NCBI GenBank assembly: GCA_003024985.2
Contig: PXIH01S0006369.1
Length of the DNA stretch: 11,805 bases
Direction: 5' to 3' (one strand)
Origin: Euperipatoides rowelli
Lineage: Eukaryota > Onychophora > Udeonychophora > Euonychophora > Peripatopsidae
Positions 1-8,662 of the stretch are shown here, piece by piece. A program made the position numbers and the translations under genes. A model generated the notes under the pieces. The model was not told where the DNA came from. It did not search any database and saw only the letters and a program-made list of their open reading frames with translations. Every line of letters starts with the position of its first letter. The first letter of the stretch is position 1.

Positions 1-163
1 GATCACGCATGATGGATGTACATGTATTACTACAACTCTTATATATACCCAAACAAATTTTGCATTGAACTTTTCAGTCTTCAATTTTTTTAAAAAAAAT
101 TCCACAAGTGTAGAAGACAACAGTCTTATCACTTATTGCAATAATAATAATAACACGCTGCCA

Positions 164-262
164 CTGGGAGCCATCTTTAATTTTTCAATACTATCGATAG
201 TCAGTTTGAACTATCGATAGTTACAATAGTAAAAGTCAAAACTATCGACAGTACTATCGCCT
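164..262. promoter_or_regulatory. TATCGATA palindrome cluster next to a GCCATCTT word
   Basis: The 12-bp palindrome ACTATCGATAGT occurs exactly at 190-201 and 210-221, with a one-mismatch copy (ACTATCGACAGT) at 241-252 and a further ACTATCG at 253-259. The core TATCGATA is the DNA replication-related element bound by DREF in Drosophila. GCCATCTT at 170-177 matches the YY1 core. Clusters of both motifs are known near housekeeping promoters. No first exon is recognisable downstream: the ATG at 298 is followed by a stop after eight codons. The cluster could equally be part of a decayed repeat. Confidence 0.25.
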
Positions 263-743
263 ATCACTACTCTTGTGTGCCGGGTTGTTTATACAAAATG
301 TTAACTCCCCATAGAGTTGACTTCTAGTCATTCTAAAATTAGGGTTTGAGTTATTATTGTGTAACTCAAAAATGCCAAAAAATAAATGTAAAAGTTATAA
401 AAACTTACAAAAAAATTATTAAAATATTAAACATTTCTCATTACAGAATCCAAAAAAACTTATAAAAATAATATTTAGACTAATTTTATTATATTTAAGC
501 TTGTGAGTTATGCAATCCAAAATGGCCTTATTCACACATTTTTGGCTCGTGCCATGTTATGTTTCAGAGAATCCTAAGGATAAACAACTATTGGTGAAAT
601 TATTGATAGATAAGATCAAAAAAACCTGCTTGTACAAAAACAAATTCCTATGATGCAATAAATAAACCAAAGCTTTTAAATAAACTTGCTGTAATAGAAA
701 GCTGAATCAAACAATTAAAAACAAAGCAATTTAAAACTTTTTT

Positions 744-759
744 TATATATATATATATA
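744..759. repeat. (TA)8 microsatellite
   Basis: There are eight uninterrupted TA units in an A/T-rich context. Three ATACT pentamers follow at 891-905. This is ordinary simple-sequence DNA. Confidence 0.9.
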
Positions 760-1040
760 CTGTATATTGAATAATTAAAGGATTAATACCCAATTAAGCC
801 ATTGGAATTATTTTTTTATTTTTAAATTTTAACATTTATGTATGTATAAAGATGTAGGAATAGAGATATTCAAATTCTTTTTTTATGGTTATACTATACT
901 ATACTGTATATGAGATTAATATCTTATTAATGTCATTGTAGTATACCTATACATATATAAGCATAAATAAGGTTTTAACCTATCCCCTCCCCCCGAACAA
1001 ATGACAAATAGGCCCAAACAAGATTAAAAAAAAAAAAAGA

Positions 1041-1057
1041 TAACACCCTGGGTGTTA
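1041..1057. repeat. 17-bp palindrome with G/C-containing arms
   Basis: The arms TAACACCC and GGGTGTTA are perfect reverse complements around a single central T, directly after a run of 13 A. The half-site GGTGTTA resembles a T-box core (GGTGTGA), and some T-box factors bind inverted half-sites. Binding here is inference only. Confidence 0.6.
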
Positions 1058-2080
1058 CAAGAATTTATTAACATAAAGAACTTAACTTTTTTTCTCTAAA
1101 ATATGTAAAAATATATACAGTATATTTAGTACAAATATAAATATTATAAGTCTGTAGGAAAATACAGTATTTTTTTTTTACCCAAGATTACATTTGCTTG
1201 TAAAAAGTTATAAAATTGCATAAATGAAATGAGATCTAATCAGTCCAAACATGGACAAATTTAAGAATAAATAACAAGACAAACTATAATCTTTTTTTTT
1301 TTTTTTTAAAGAACTTATATGAATTTTTTCTTTAATGAGCAAAACAATCACAGATTGTAAAGAAAAATCGATCCATAAAGCTTGGAGGAAAACCTTTATT
1401 GTACAATTTTTTTTTCCTCATTATTATTATTTTTTTTTTATTATTATACAAAAATCAACTATTGTACATAACAATTTTGTTAAACCATAGTCACAAAATT
1501 TTTTTTTACTCCTTGAATCTTATCATTCCATAATAAATTGCTCTCTTGAGTAAATTGCCTTGCATCTACCAATTCTGTAGAGAAAAGAGAACATTGACAT
1601 TAATAAATACAATAGTGGCTAAACTAAGTTTACTTAAATATTTTTTTTTTTTTTAAATTTGAATACAATTTTTTTTTTTGTATGGTGGTTGGAGTATGAA
1701 GAATAAGAAGCTCAATTTCTTTTACTAATCTTAGCGGTTAGGCCTATCGTAAGTCCACGGGGAGTGGGATTATATAATAAACTGGAGATGCACCTCCATA
1801 AGAGCTGTATGTCCAGCATCTTATAAGTATACTGCAACAACACTCTGTATAATATTACAATAAAGTTTGCTATTAGCATATAATAATTTGTAATATTGTT
1901 TCTAACTAATAACAACAGACAATATATTATTCCTGTCGTAAAATAATAATAATCCAAAGATGAAGATGAGCCAGCAATCTGGCCAGAAGAAGAAGACAAG
2001 TTGCTGTCACTTTGTATTATTAGCCTAATCAATATTGGAATGTTTTTTATTATTATAATAAACATTTGTATTATTTCTGG

Positions 2081-2093
2081 GTGTGTGTGTGTG
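2081..2093. repeat. (GT)6 microsatellite
   Basis: This is a short GT run. A (CA)6 run of the same length lies about 1 kb downstream at 3096-3108, so the two form incidental inverted arms around the stem-loop-rich island. Confidence 0.9.
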
Positions 2094-2488
2094 CAACAAT
2101 ATTTAATGTGTGTGCTGTATTAGGAGAGAAAATTTCATAATAACTTTAAGAGATGAGACATAATAAACTGTCCACAAAATATATCTTGCTGCAATAAAAC
2201 TTTAGCTAAGGTTTGCCTAATAAACCTAACAAACATTTATTAGTCAAACGAACTATATTGTCTAAGTCAAAATAGCAGTAATGGGGAATGCAATAATCAA
2301 TGATAAGCAGTAGCCAGTAGCAAATCATTTGCAAAAATAAACAAGCAGTAAAAACATCAACAATAACAACCAGCCTAACAAACTCCAACCCATCAATAAA
2401 CTTACCTGCCAACACCCATTAAACATCCAAACCAACAACCACTTCCTGTCAGACTCAAAAGGAACCTACAGTATATCCTCACCAACAT

Positions 2489-2992
2489 GAGGCTAGGCCT
2501 CCATTTGGCCTATTATTCTGACCGCCAAAAAAGTCAGACCAAATAGTAAGCAAAAGGTCTATTGGCTCTATCATTGGTCAACTCTATGGTAAAAAGAGTC
2601 AATAGCCATAAGACCATTGTTTCAGAAAATCCTGCTGAATATTTTGGCTTACTATAAAAGCCAAAGGATCAGTTCTGAACTTCAACCAGCAATTCCACCA
2701 GCCAGGAAAATATTCTGTTCCACATTTATTCCTGCCAGGGTTAAGCCCTGTTATCCAGCCTAGGTTAATCCTAGTATTTTTTCCATACCAGTATTCGTAG
2801 CTCAGTCTACAGTGTGGCTGCAAATTAGCATTAGCTTAGCAAGAAACCTGTTGGCTTAATAACTTACCATTACCCAGTATAACGAAGAGCCATGCTTGGC
2901 TGATAATGATTTTCCCATATGAATAGTTATAGTGTGATAGTCAGGTTGTCATTCGCAGTCCTACAAGAAGGAGAAGAAACCAGTATACTGGT
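2489..2992. repeat. Less A+T-rich island with many short stem-loops
   Basis: Perfect or near-perfect short inverted repeats follow one another. GAGGC/GCCTC lies at 2489-2501, overlapping TAGGCC/GGCCTA at 2494-2512. TCTGAC/GTCAGA is at 2517-2538. A 12-bp arm pair with 10 matches is at 2556-2567/2604-2615, with ACTCT/AGAGT inside it. TTCAG/CTGAA is at 2621-2639. TTTGGCTT/AAGCCAAA is at 2643-2665. AGTTCTGAACT is at 2671-2681. CAGGG/CCCTG (2736-2750) and CTAGG/CCTAG (2760-2774) follow. AGCCA/TGGCT is at 2888-2901 and the 14-bp palindrome ACCAGTATACTGGT at 2979-2992. Many 5-bp pairs are expected by chance; the 8-bp and 14-bp ones are stronger. No coding potential is convincing here. It may be an old mobile element or simply a compositional patch. 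Confidence 0.4.
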
Positions 2993-3095
2993 AATGTACT
3001 TTCAAAATATTACTGCTTATCCTCAATAATTACTGCAATAATTTTTTAATATTTTTCATTCTCATCTCCATATGATCATAATCCAACAAAATCAG

Positions 3096-3108
3096 CACAC
3101 ACACACAC
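3096..3108. repeat. (CA)6 microsatellite
   Basis: This is an uninterrupted CA run, the reverse complement in kind of the GT run at 2081-2093. Confidence 0.9.
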
Positions 3109-3577
3109 CAAATGTATGTTTTTCTTATTCTGAGCATATTATTATTATTGTGTTTTGTGTAATAATATATCTTATCACAAGCATACTATCATATTATTAC
3201 TATTGCCAAATATATTTCATCTCAAAATAAAAATATGTTTTCTCAGTTCGTTTTGTTTCTTAGTCTCTTTGTGTCCAAATATCATTTCTCATAGCTCAGG
3301 GTATTGTGGGGGTGACAACACTCGGTTCACTAATTTTCTCTCTTAGGCTGAAATTCTACATTAGTAGCATATCAGGCCTTATAGTGTCACAGTCCAGGGT
3401 CAAAAGTAAATGTGGATAAAATATTGGTCACCAAGAGTAAAATTCCTATTGCCAAAGTTCTACATACAGTCGGTCTATCGTTTTGTATTGCCATCGAAAA
3501 GTCCACTAAATGCTTGATGTTACATCATTGTCACACCTTTAGTTACATGTTATCATAAAAGTTACTTCCTCTGAAAT

Positions 3578-3589
3578 GTAACTAGTTAC
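3578..3589. repeat. GTAACTAGTTAC palindrome, copy 1
   Basis: This 12-bp perfect palindrome recurs exactly at 5380-5391. An 11-base match (GTAACTAGTTT) lies at 9090-9100. Confidence 0.6.
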
Positions 3590-3729
3590 CCTTAAAGTTT
3601 TTTTTTCTATATAAAAAAGTTACTACTTGCAGTTTACTCTTCGGTATTCAGAAGTTAATTGACAAATGCCAAGTGAGGGTTATCACACTTAAAATGGGTG
3701 TTATAATTTTCATAAAATTTTACATTTAG

Positions 3730-4241
3730 CCCTGCGTTAGTCACAATAGAAATTGATACCTGATTAGCCTCAGTGCATCTATTACTGAAGATACCATTTG
3801 ACATTTTAGATTGTATGCTGTAATGGGATAGGACATTTATTATAGGATTAAGATTAAAGATTATATAGTGTATTAGCACATTTTTATTAATAAAAAGTCT
3901 CAAATTATCCAAAATCATATTTTAATTAATAATAAAAATTTCTATTCCTACTAAAAAGACAAAACAACAATACACATAAATTTGTATATAAACTATAAGG
4001 TTGACACAAATAGTATTATTATGTACTTAGTGCATAATACTTCATAATTTTTGTTAACAAAAAGCAAAACAAGAAAAAAATAATTACTTTAGTAGTTGCA
4101 ATGTACAGTATCTGCTGGATACCAAATTAGGAAATTACCGGTACTGAATTGTTTAAGTCTGCACCTAGCAACAAAACCGAGTAATTAACAAATTAAAGGT
4201 ACCCTAGGCGGATCTAAAGATTCAATGTGACTAACGCAGTG
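3730..4241. mobile_element. TTAA-type (piggyBac-like) MITE, 512 bp
   Basis: The left end reads CCCTGCGTTAGTCACAAT (3730-3747). The right end, read inward on the other strand, is CACTGCGTTAGTCACATT. They match at 16 of 18 positions, including 14 in a row (3732-3745 with 4226-4239). The right end abuts TTAA (4242-4245) and the left end abuts TTAG (3726-3729), so a TTAA target duplication with one later substitution fits. Short terminal repeats with TTAA targets are characteristic of the piggyBac superfamily. The interior has no transposase-like open frame, so it would have needed a transposase supplied in trans. Internal similarity between the two halves is weak. Confidence 0.65.
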
Positions 4242-4374
4242 TTAAGAAACATACAAGCAATTATAAAATTATATTTATATAAAATAATTAAAATGTTTAT
4301 TGTTATTTTATATTAACTCTTTCCACTCAAATTTTTGATGGTATATCAACATAAAAATGTATCTTCTATTCTAC

Positions 4375-4400
4375 TGTCGATTAAAAATCGACATTTTTTT
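4375..4400 (+). repeat. 8-bp stem, AAA loop, followed by a T run
   Basis: TGTCGATT (4375-4382) and AATCGACA (4386-4393) are perfect complements around a 3-base loop and run straight into seven T residues (4394-4400). The shape resembles a terminator hairpin. In animal DNA the T run could stop RNA polymerase III, but no Pol III gene is visible upstream, so this may be chance. Confidence 0.45.
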
Positions 4401-4487
4401 CCTTTACAATTTATTATTATTATTATAGGGTTTATTATAACGCAAAGGTAGTATACAATATTTACAATGATTAGAAATTTAGGAAAT

Positions 4488-4523
4488 TTGAGACCTTAGA
4501 CCACAAATGATTGTAGGTCTCAA
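4488..4523. repeat. 9-bp inverted repeat with an 18-base loop
   Basis: TTGAGACCT (4488-4496) and AGGTCTCAA (4515-4523) are perfect reverse complements. No function is evident. Confidence 0.55.
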
Positions 4524-5379
4524 TTACAGATTTAAAATTTTGATTGGAAAATTAACCATAATAAAAATTGATAAAATACAAAGCAGATTAATTGTTCCGA
4601 TTGTATTAAAGTCTGCAACAACACAGCTTGATTGTTCCAGTAGTAACGTCAACTTCAACAATATTACTAACAAGTAGTAAAACAAATAAAAAATCATCTT
4701 GTCTCCGTCCAAATAGGAAATAAACGAACAACATAGTCTTGACATTACTGTAGCTTCAGATAAATACAAGACAAAATAACACAACAAACAAATTCCTATT
4801 AGTATTGCATAGTTCAAACAATCCTCAGGTCAAAACAAGAGAAGCACACACACAAAAAAAAACCTCTTAATCAAAAAGTGCAGGGGTCACATGATTATTT
4901 AATCTCATCATTAAAGTTGAAAATAAATTAAATTCCTCATTGGACATAATCCAAACGAAGAAAAGATCAAAAGCAATCCCGATCGCCATGACTTTTGTGT
5001 CGCAAGCCTAGAAAGAATATTTGTAATCATTTGAAAAACAACAGCACGGTTATCAATCCACTACTAAAAGTACCGCAAACCAAATAGCCAAGTAATCACT
5101 GTTCATCTTTTCTTGAAATAATAAAATAACAAAACAAAAATAAATAAATTTATTTTGTACAAAATAATAACGCTAGTGGCCATAATGGCGCTACATCCAG
5201 GTTTTTAACAATCATGTTACATTGTTAGCCTCAAAAATGCTTCATATTAGTAAAATTTATGTTCAAAAAAACTAAAATATATTTGTTTTTAAATCATATT
5301 TGGTGTATAACGAAACCATATATTAAAATAATTGTGTTTGCATGTTGAATGACAAACATCTAGTAGACGGAGAAATTTT

Positions 5380-5391
5380 GTAACTAGTTAC
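5380..5391. repeat. GTAACTAGTTAC palindrome, copy 2
   Basis: This is an exact second copy of the palindrome at 3578-3589, about 470 bp before the UBL7 internal exon. Both are preceded by T/A-rich sequence ending in TG (AAATG and TTTTG). Confidence 0.6.
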
Positions 5392-5857
5392 AGGTCTTGC
5401 ATGTTAATGTAAAAAAAAAACTAGTTAATTATAACATGCTGCTTTTGCTTAATTATTTTCATACATTGATTTTTGTTATATTGAAACTGATTCCCAGTGC
5501 ACTTTTAGCACAGTAATGCACCATACTAAAATATGTTTAAATCCTTTACCATTTGACATGGTAACAGTATAGGCAGCATAGTTTGAAAAACGAAATATAA
5601 AAATTTTATATATTCTTACTATTCTAAATAAAAATTAAACAAAAATTATAGAAATTTGACAAAATTATATTGTAGCGTATTTACTGTATTTGAGGAATGA
5701 AAAACTTGATTCATTTGATCCGGGGTAATAAAATTTGAAGAGCTTATAACCCAATAGGCATGGAAGTTTAACAGACATATTCCACCAAACAGCTTTTTAA
5801 AAAAATTTAAAACATTGATTTCTACATTGTTATTCATCAATCCTTTTTGTATTCTAG

Positions 5858-6067
5858 GTTTCTGCAAGTATGTCCCAAGGTATCACTTCTGCTCAACTTG
5901 CCTCTGCTTTAGCTGCTGCATCTAGTTCCATTAACCAGTCAGTAGATGGTTCTGAGGCTAATCCTGATGCTATACCTGGTCAGCCAATTATCACTGACGA
6001 TATGTTTAGACAAGCCATGCAGCAAGCTATGACTGCAACCACATCAGGAAGTCAAGGTGATCGTGAG
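5858..6067 (+). CDS. UBL7: Ubiquitin-like protein 7 (UBL7), internal exon
   Basis: This 70-codon exon encodes the region before the UBA domain of UBL7, a ubiquitin-like/UBA protein thought to link ubiquitin chains to partner proteins. From the frame: a Ser/Ala-rich start, then ITSAQLASALAAASSS (residues 9-24), which lines up with ITQSELATALALAS as I recall it in human UBL7. A Ser/Asn/Pro-rich linker follows, then PIITDDMFRQAMQQAM (43-58), matching the human PITNDLFSQALQHAL stretch, then a short Thr/Ser/Gly tail ending in Glu. The acceptor is TTCTAG at 5852-5857, whose TAG is an in-frame stop that splicing removes. The donor is GAG|GTAGGA at 6067/6068, phase 0. The Met at 5870 is internal (residue 5), not the protein start. 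If the donor were not used, the frame would end at 6109 after 13 extra residues and lack the UBA domain. A second possible donor (CAAG|GTGATC at 6056/6057) is in phase 1 and does not fit the last exon. Confidence 0.88.
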
Positions 6068-6533
6068 GTAGGAGAACATTTTAATACAATTATAAATATA
6101 TATGTCTAGAAATAAGATTTACAGTAGTAGAGCTTGAAAGAAAGGAAAAATTATTATGCTTTCAACATTTCTAACTAGTATATAGTTGGATAGTCAGAAC
6201 TGACTTCGCACTCTGCAGATTATCTTTTTTTTTTTAATTTTATTTTCAAATTATTGGGCTATAAACTTAGATATAACAACAAGGTGTGAGGGCAGTGGTT
6301 GGAGTTGTAGACCCGGACGGAGGGCGGCCATGGATGATCAAACTACATAAGATACTACATAGTTGACATACTTAACAGCCAAGATAAAAAAAAAGCTTAT
6401 CAAAAATACAAGGGAGTGGTACCGGGTCCCACCTGGATTTTCAATCCCGTAAGTCCCTGTTAAGGTGTGGGAGGGGGCCTGGTTAACAATAATAAATGCA
6501 AATATACAAGTAATTATAAACTATAGAAAATTA

Positions 6534-6541
6534 TAATAAAG
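6534..6541. repeat. 8-bp target-site duplication, left copy
   Basis: TAATAAAG lies directly before the hAT element, with an identical copy directly after it at 6977-6984. An 8-bp duplication is the hallmark of hAT insertion. Confidence 0.85.
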
Positions 6542-6976
6542 CAGGTGTTCCCAATCCTGTACCCGTGGGCACCATGGCTCCCATCGACCAATTTGTGTGT
6601 GCTCACCGCTGTTCGATCATGACACGAAAGCTTGTCTACGTTAACTTGGCAACGCCCGGATTCCATTGATTTAGATTGTGAGTGGTTAGGCAACCAATAT
6701 TAGGCAGTTGTTTTCTTGTAAATCAACATCTTTAATTCCACCTTTTGTGCCAAGTTAACACAGACGAACTTGAGTGCAGTGCACGCAGACGGCCGAATTG
6801 CGTAATGGTGGCGATAGTTAGAGAATCGTCTAAATACAGGCGATACAATCCAGATTATACCATGTTTTTGACATCTGCGCATATATTTTTGTCATTACGG
6901 AAAATATAGATGGTGCCCACCACCCTACCAGTATTTTAGAATGTGCTCTGGAGTACAAAAAGGTTGGGAACCCCTG
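6542..6976. mobile_element. Non-autonomous hAT element (MITE), 435 bp
   Basis: The left end begins CAGGTGTTCCCAATC. The right end, read inward, begins CAGGGGTTCCCAACC, so 13 of 15 positions match. The CAGGGGTTCCCAACC type of end is common among hAT transposons of animals. A perfect 8-bp TAATAAAG duplication flanks the element. Subterminal inverted words are present: GTGGGCACCAT (6565-6575) with ATGGTGCCCAC (6910-6920), and GTTAACTTGGC (6640-6650) with GCCAAGTTAAC (6749-6759). The second pair sits inside a longer imperfect inverted repeat. The element is clearly more G+C-rich than the intron around it. It has no transposase frame; a 60-residue open frame on the minus strand (6700-6882) resembles nothing I know. 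It must have moved using a transposase supplied in trans. Confidence 0.85.
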
Positions 6977-6984
6977 TAATAAAG
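6977..6984. repeat. 8-bp target-site duplication, right copy
   Basis: This TAATAAAG is identical to 6534-6541. The absence of any mismatch fits an insertion that is not very old. Confidence 0.85.
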
Positions 6985-7135
6985 ACTTTTAATCTAATGA
7001 CTTTGTAATTGAGTTAAAACTAATAATTTTCCATGATTGAAAGTCCGGACAATTACCTCGTGTATGATAGACCAACATCAGTCATTCACTCAACAAGCAT
7101 GAGCTATAGAAATCTTGTTAGAGATGGTAGCCAAG

Positions 7136-7442
7136 TAAGTATTGAAGCTTGCCTCCACATTCATGAATTTCATAAATGATTGAACGCTTCTGTTCTCTCT
7201 TGTTATCTTTGCTTTGAAAACACAATTATAAAAACTACTTTTGCACCCAAGAGTTTCCTAAGTGATTGACCTGTTACAATCTCTTCTTTGTCTATGTGTG
7301 CTATGAAAATATTTTCAAAAACTTTTTTCTGCATACAAAAAACCCATAAGTTATTGAACTGTCGGGTTCTCTTTTTTATCTTTAAGTGCTTTGAAAGAAC
7401 ATTCATAAAAATTGTTTTTGCATACATTAATCACACTCACTG
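7136..7442. repeat. Decayed tandem repeat, period about 86-96 bp
   Basis: Three diverged units start with TAAATGATTGAAC (7173), TAAGTGATTGACC (7259) and TAAGTTATTGAAC (7347). Each continues with a TTCTCT-type stretch, then GCTTTGAAA or GCTATGAAA, an ATAAAAA/TCAAAAA block and TTTTGCA or TCTGCATACA near the end. A shortened unit begins at 7136 (TAAGTATTGAAG) and a fading one at 7443 (TAAGTGATTTAAG). Unit lengths are 86, 88 and 96 bp. An open frame on the minus strand (7203-7427) is a by-product of the repeat. Confidence 0.7.
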
Positions 7443-8278
7443 TAAGTGATTTAAGGGTTAAGCGGTTGAAAATTGTCATTTCTAAATAATATTTTTTTTC
7501 ATATTTATCTAGAATAATAATCAAATTTTAACATTCAAAAGTTATTTTTATTAAAAAATCATTTTAAGTATTACAGTATATACTTTAATTCATTATTTAT
7601 GAATCTTTATTATCTGTTTGACTTAAATCTCACAACAAAAAAAAGCTTATTACAAATTGGTGTTTTTAAAAGCCATATCGACAAAATATGAGGGAAGCTG
7701 CCATATTGATAATGAAAATCTCTTGAAGTTTCATGAGAAAAATGACATCATCCATGAGAACTTCTTATAAAATTGTTTTACTAAAAATAACAAAACAATT
7801 ATTATATCCCAGTATTGTTAATTCTTTTAGCTATTAACATATAATTACCTAACACCGTTTTAAAACGAGTAAAAAAAAATAATAATTTATGGCTGACTTT
7901 GTTTTGATACGGTTTTGTTTTTTAATTTTCTGATACTAGATGTCACTACTTCCTGGTCATCTTAATACTATGACACATGATCATGTTCGTATTTGAAACA
8001 AATGAAAATTGCCGTTTTAAAGGTATTTAAATATATGTTTAAATAGAACACACTTCTAAAGAGCCCATATTTAAAGGGCTATTATAATCATATTTTACAT
8101 AGTAAATATCAAATTGGATTATCAGTTTTTTTTTTTTTGTTAAATACATTAGGCTAATGGATTTTAGCAATTCAGACGATCTTTTGCCACTATTTTTATT
8201 TACAGTATTTATTTTAAAACAAGATTCTTTATTCCAAACAAGTTTTGTAAATTATTTCTACTCTAATTTTGATAGCAG

Positions 8279-8383
8279 ATAGAATTACATTCTGATTATT
8301 TGCCTGAGACTGAGAGCAACTGTTCTAACTATTCATCTAGTGAAGAAGAAAGCACAGATCTACAATACAGCCATTATCTGTAA
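8279..8383 (+). CDS. Candidate cryptic or alternative terminal exon, acidic Ser/Glu-rich
   Basis: Within the UBL7 intron, a good acceptor (branch-point-like CTCTAAT, then T-rich sequence and GATAGCAG ending 8278) opens a 34-codon frame that stops at TAA 8381-8383. The frame contains SDYLPETESNCSNYSSSEEE, an acidic, serine-rich stretch of much more protein-like composition than its surroundings. Its phase (0) matches the UBL7 donor at 6067. Splicing there would give a UBL7 form with this tail in place of the UBA domain. An AATAAA lies about 195 bp downstream (8577-8582), but it merges into a run of 11 A. Alternatives are a relic of a transposase N-terminus (acidic Ser/Glu-rich leaders are common there), part of an inserted retrocopy, or chance. 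No database match is claimed. Confidence 0.25.
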   Translation: MELHSDYLPETESNCSNYSSSEEESTDLQYSHYL

Positions 8384-8576
8384 TGGTTGACAAGTGTTAT
8401 TGCCTAAAGGCACTACATTCAAATGGACGAAAATTTGAAATGTCAGATGAAATATCAAATTTCAGTTATTTATAACAGATGGCATTTTGTCTGAAATTAT
8501 TTTATTTATGAATGAAAATCATGATTTCTGCTAATCCTGAAAAATATAAATACTCCTCTCTAAAGATTTGATAGTA

Positions 8577-8590
8577 AATAAAAAAAAAAA
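8577..8590 (+). promoter_or_regulatory. AATAAA merging into an 11-A run
   Basis: AATAAA at 8577-8582 continues as uninterrupted A from 8580 to 8590. It could be a poly(A) signal for the candidate exon at 8279-8383, the fossil tail of a retroposed sequence, or a simple A run. No flanking target duplication was found. Confidence 0.25.
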
Positions 8591-8662
8591 TCACTGCACC
8601 TTTACTAGTTATAAAACAAAAGGAAAACAAAAATACCATAGGCTACAAACAGTAAACACAAA

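Larger units (their letters stand above)
1..5857 (+). other. Probable long UBL7 intron (or upstream flank), non-coding
   Basis: No open frame in this stretch looks like a conserved protein on either strand. I looked for translated traces of the missing UBL7 parts (the N-terminal ubiquitin-like fold, the conserved middle region and the acidic Ser-Asp-Asp-Glu stretch) and saw none. The segment ends in a good splice acceptor, a pyrimidine-rich run then TTCTAG, at 5841-5857. The simplest reading is therefore a single large intron, interrupted only by repeats and mobile elements listed separately. Stretches with nothing further to report are about 300-740, 1060-1700, 3110-3725 and 4525-5375. They hold A/T homopolymer runs and scattered TACAGTATA-type words. 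A short, diverged exon could have escaped reading by eye. Confidence 0.5.

Noticed and set aside
1712-2065. 117-residue open frame on the minus strand, the longest in the window
   Set aside because: It is hydrophobic and A/T-driven, with its first residues encoded by an ATT-type repeat. No recognisable motif is present, and its length is near what chance gives in this much A/T-rich DNA.
1951-2130. Plus-strand frame with an acidic stretch followed by a hydrophobic run, resembling an acidic tail plus membrane segment
   Set aside because: It begins after TAATAATAA with no good acceptor, and its hydrophobic part is simply translated ATT and GT repeats.
2797-2810. TAGCTCAGT word resembling the A box of a tRNA or tRNA-derived SINE
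   Set aside because: No B box (GGTTCGANTCC-like) lies at a suitable distance, and no cloverleaf can be drawn.
2599-2823. 74-residue minus-strand frame rich in Trp, Gly and Cys in the stem-loop island
   Set aside because: Its composition follows the local inverted repeats. No splice sites or homology are recognisable.
3465-3485. TACAGTCGGTCTATCG, similar to a Tc1/mariner end next to TA
   Set aside because: No inverted partner is present in the window.
4314-4329. TTAACTCTTTCCACTC, similar to common piggyBac-type ends
   Set aside because: No matching inverted end was found downstream or upstream, so an element cannot be supported.
4524-4817. 97-residue hydrophobic open frame on the minus strand
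   Set aside because: It begins and ends in ordinary A/T-rich DNA, shows no family motif, and is of chance-level length.
5870-6109. Reading 5870-6109 as a complete small gene starting at ATG 5870
   Set aside because: Homology to UBL7 starts upstream of and spans this Met, an acceptor lies 12 bases before it, and residues after 6067 are intron.
6700-6882. 60-residue minus-strand frame inside the hAT MITE
   Set aside because: It has no hAT transposase features (no zinc finger, catalytic or dimerisation motif) and is far too short.
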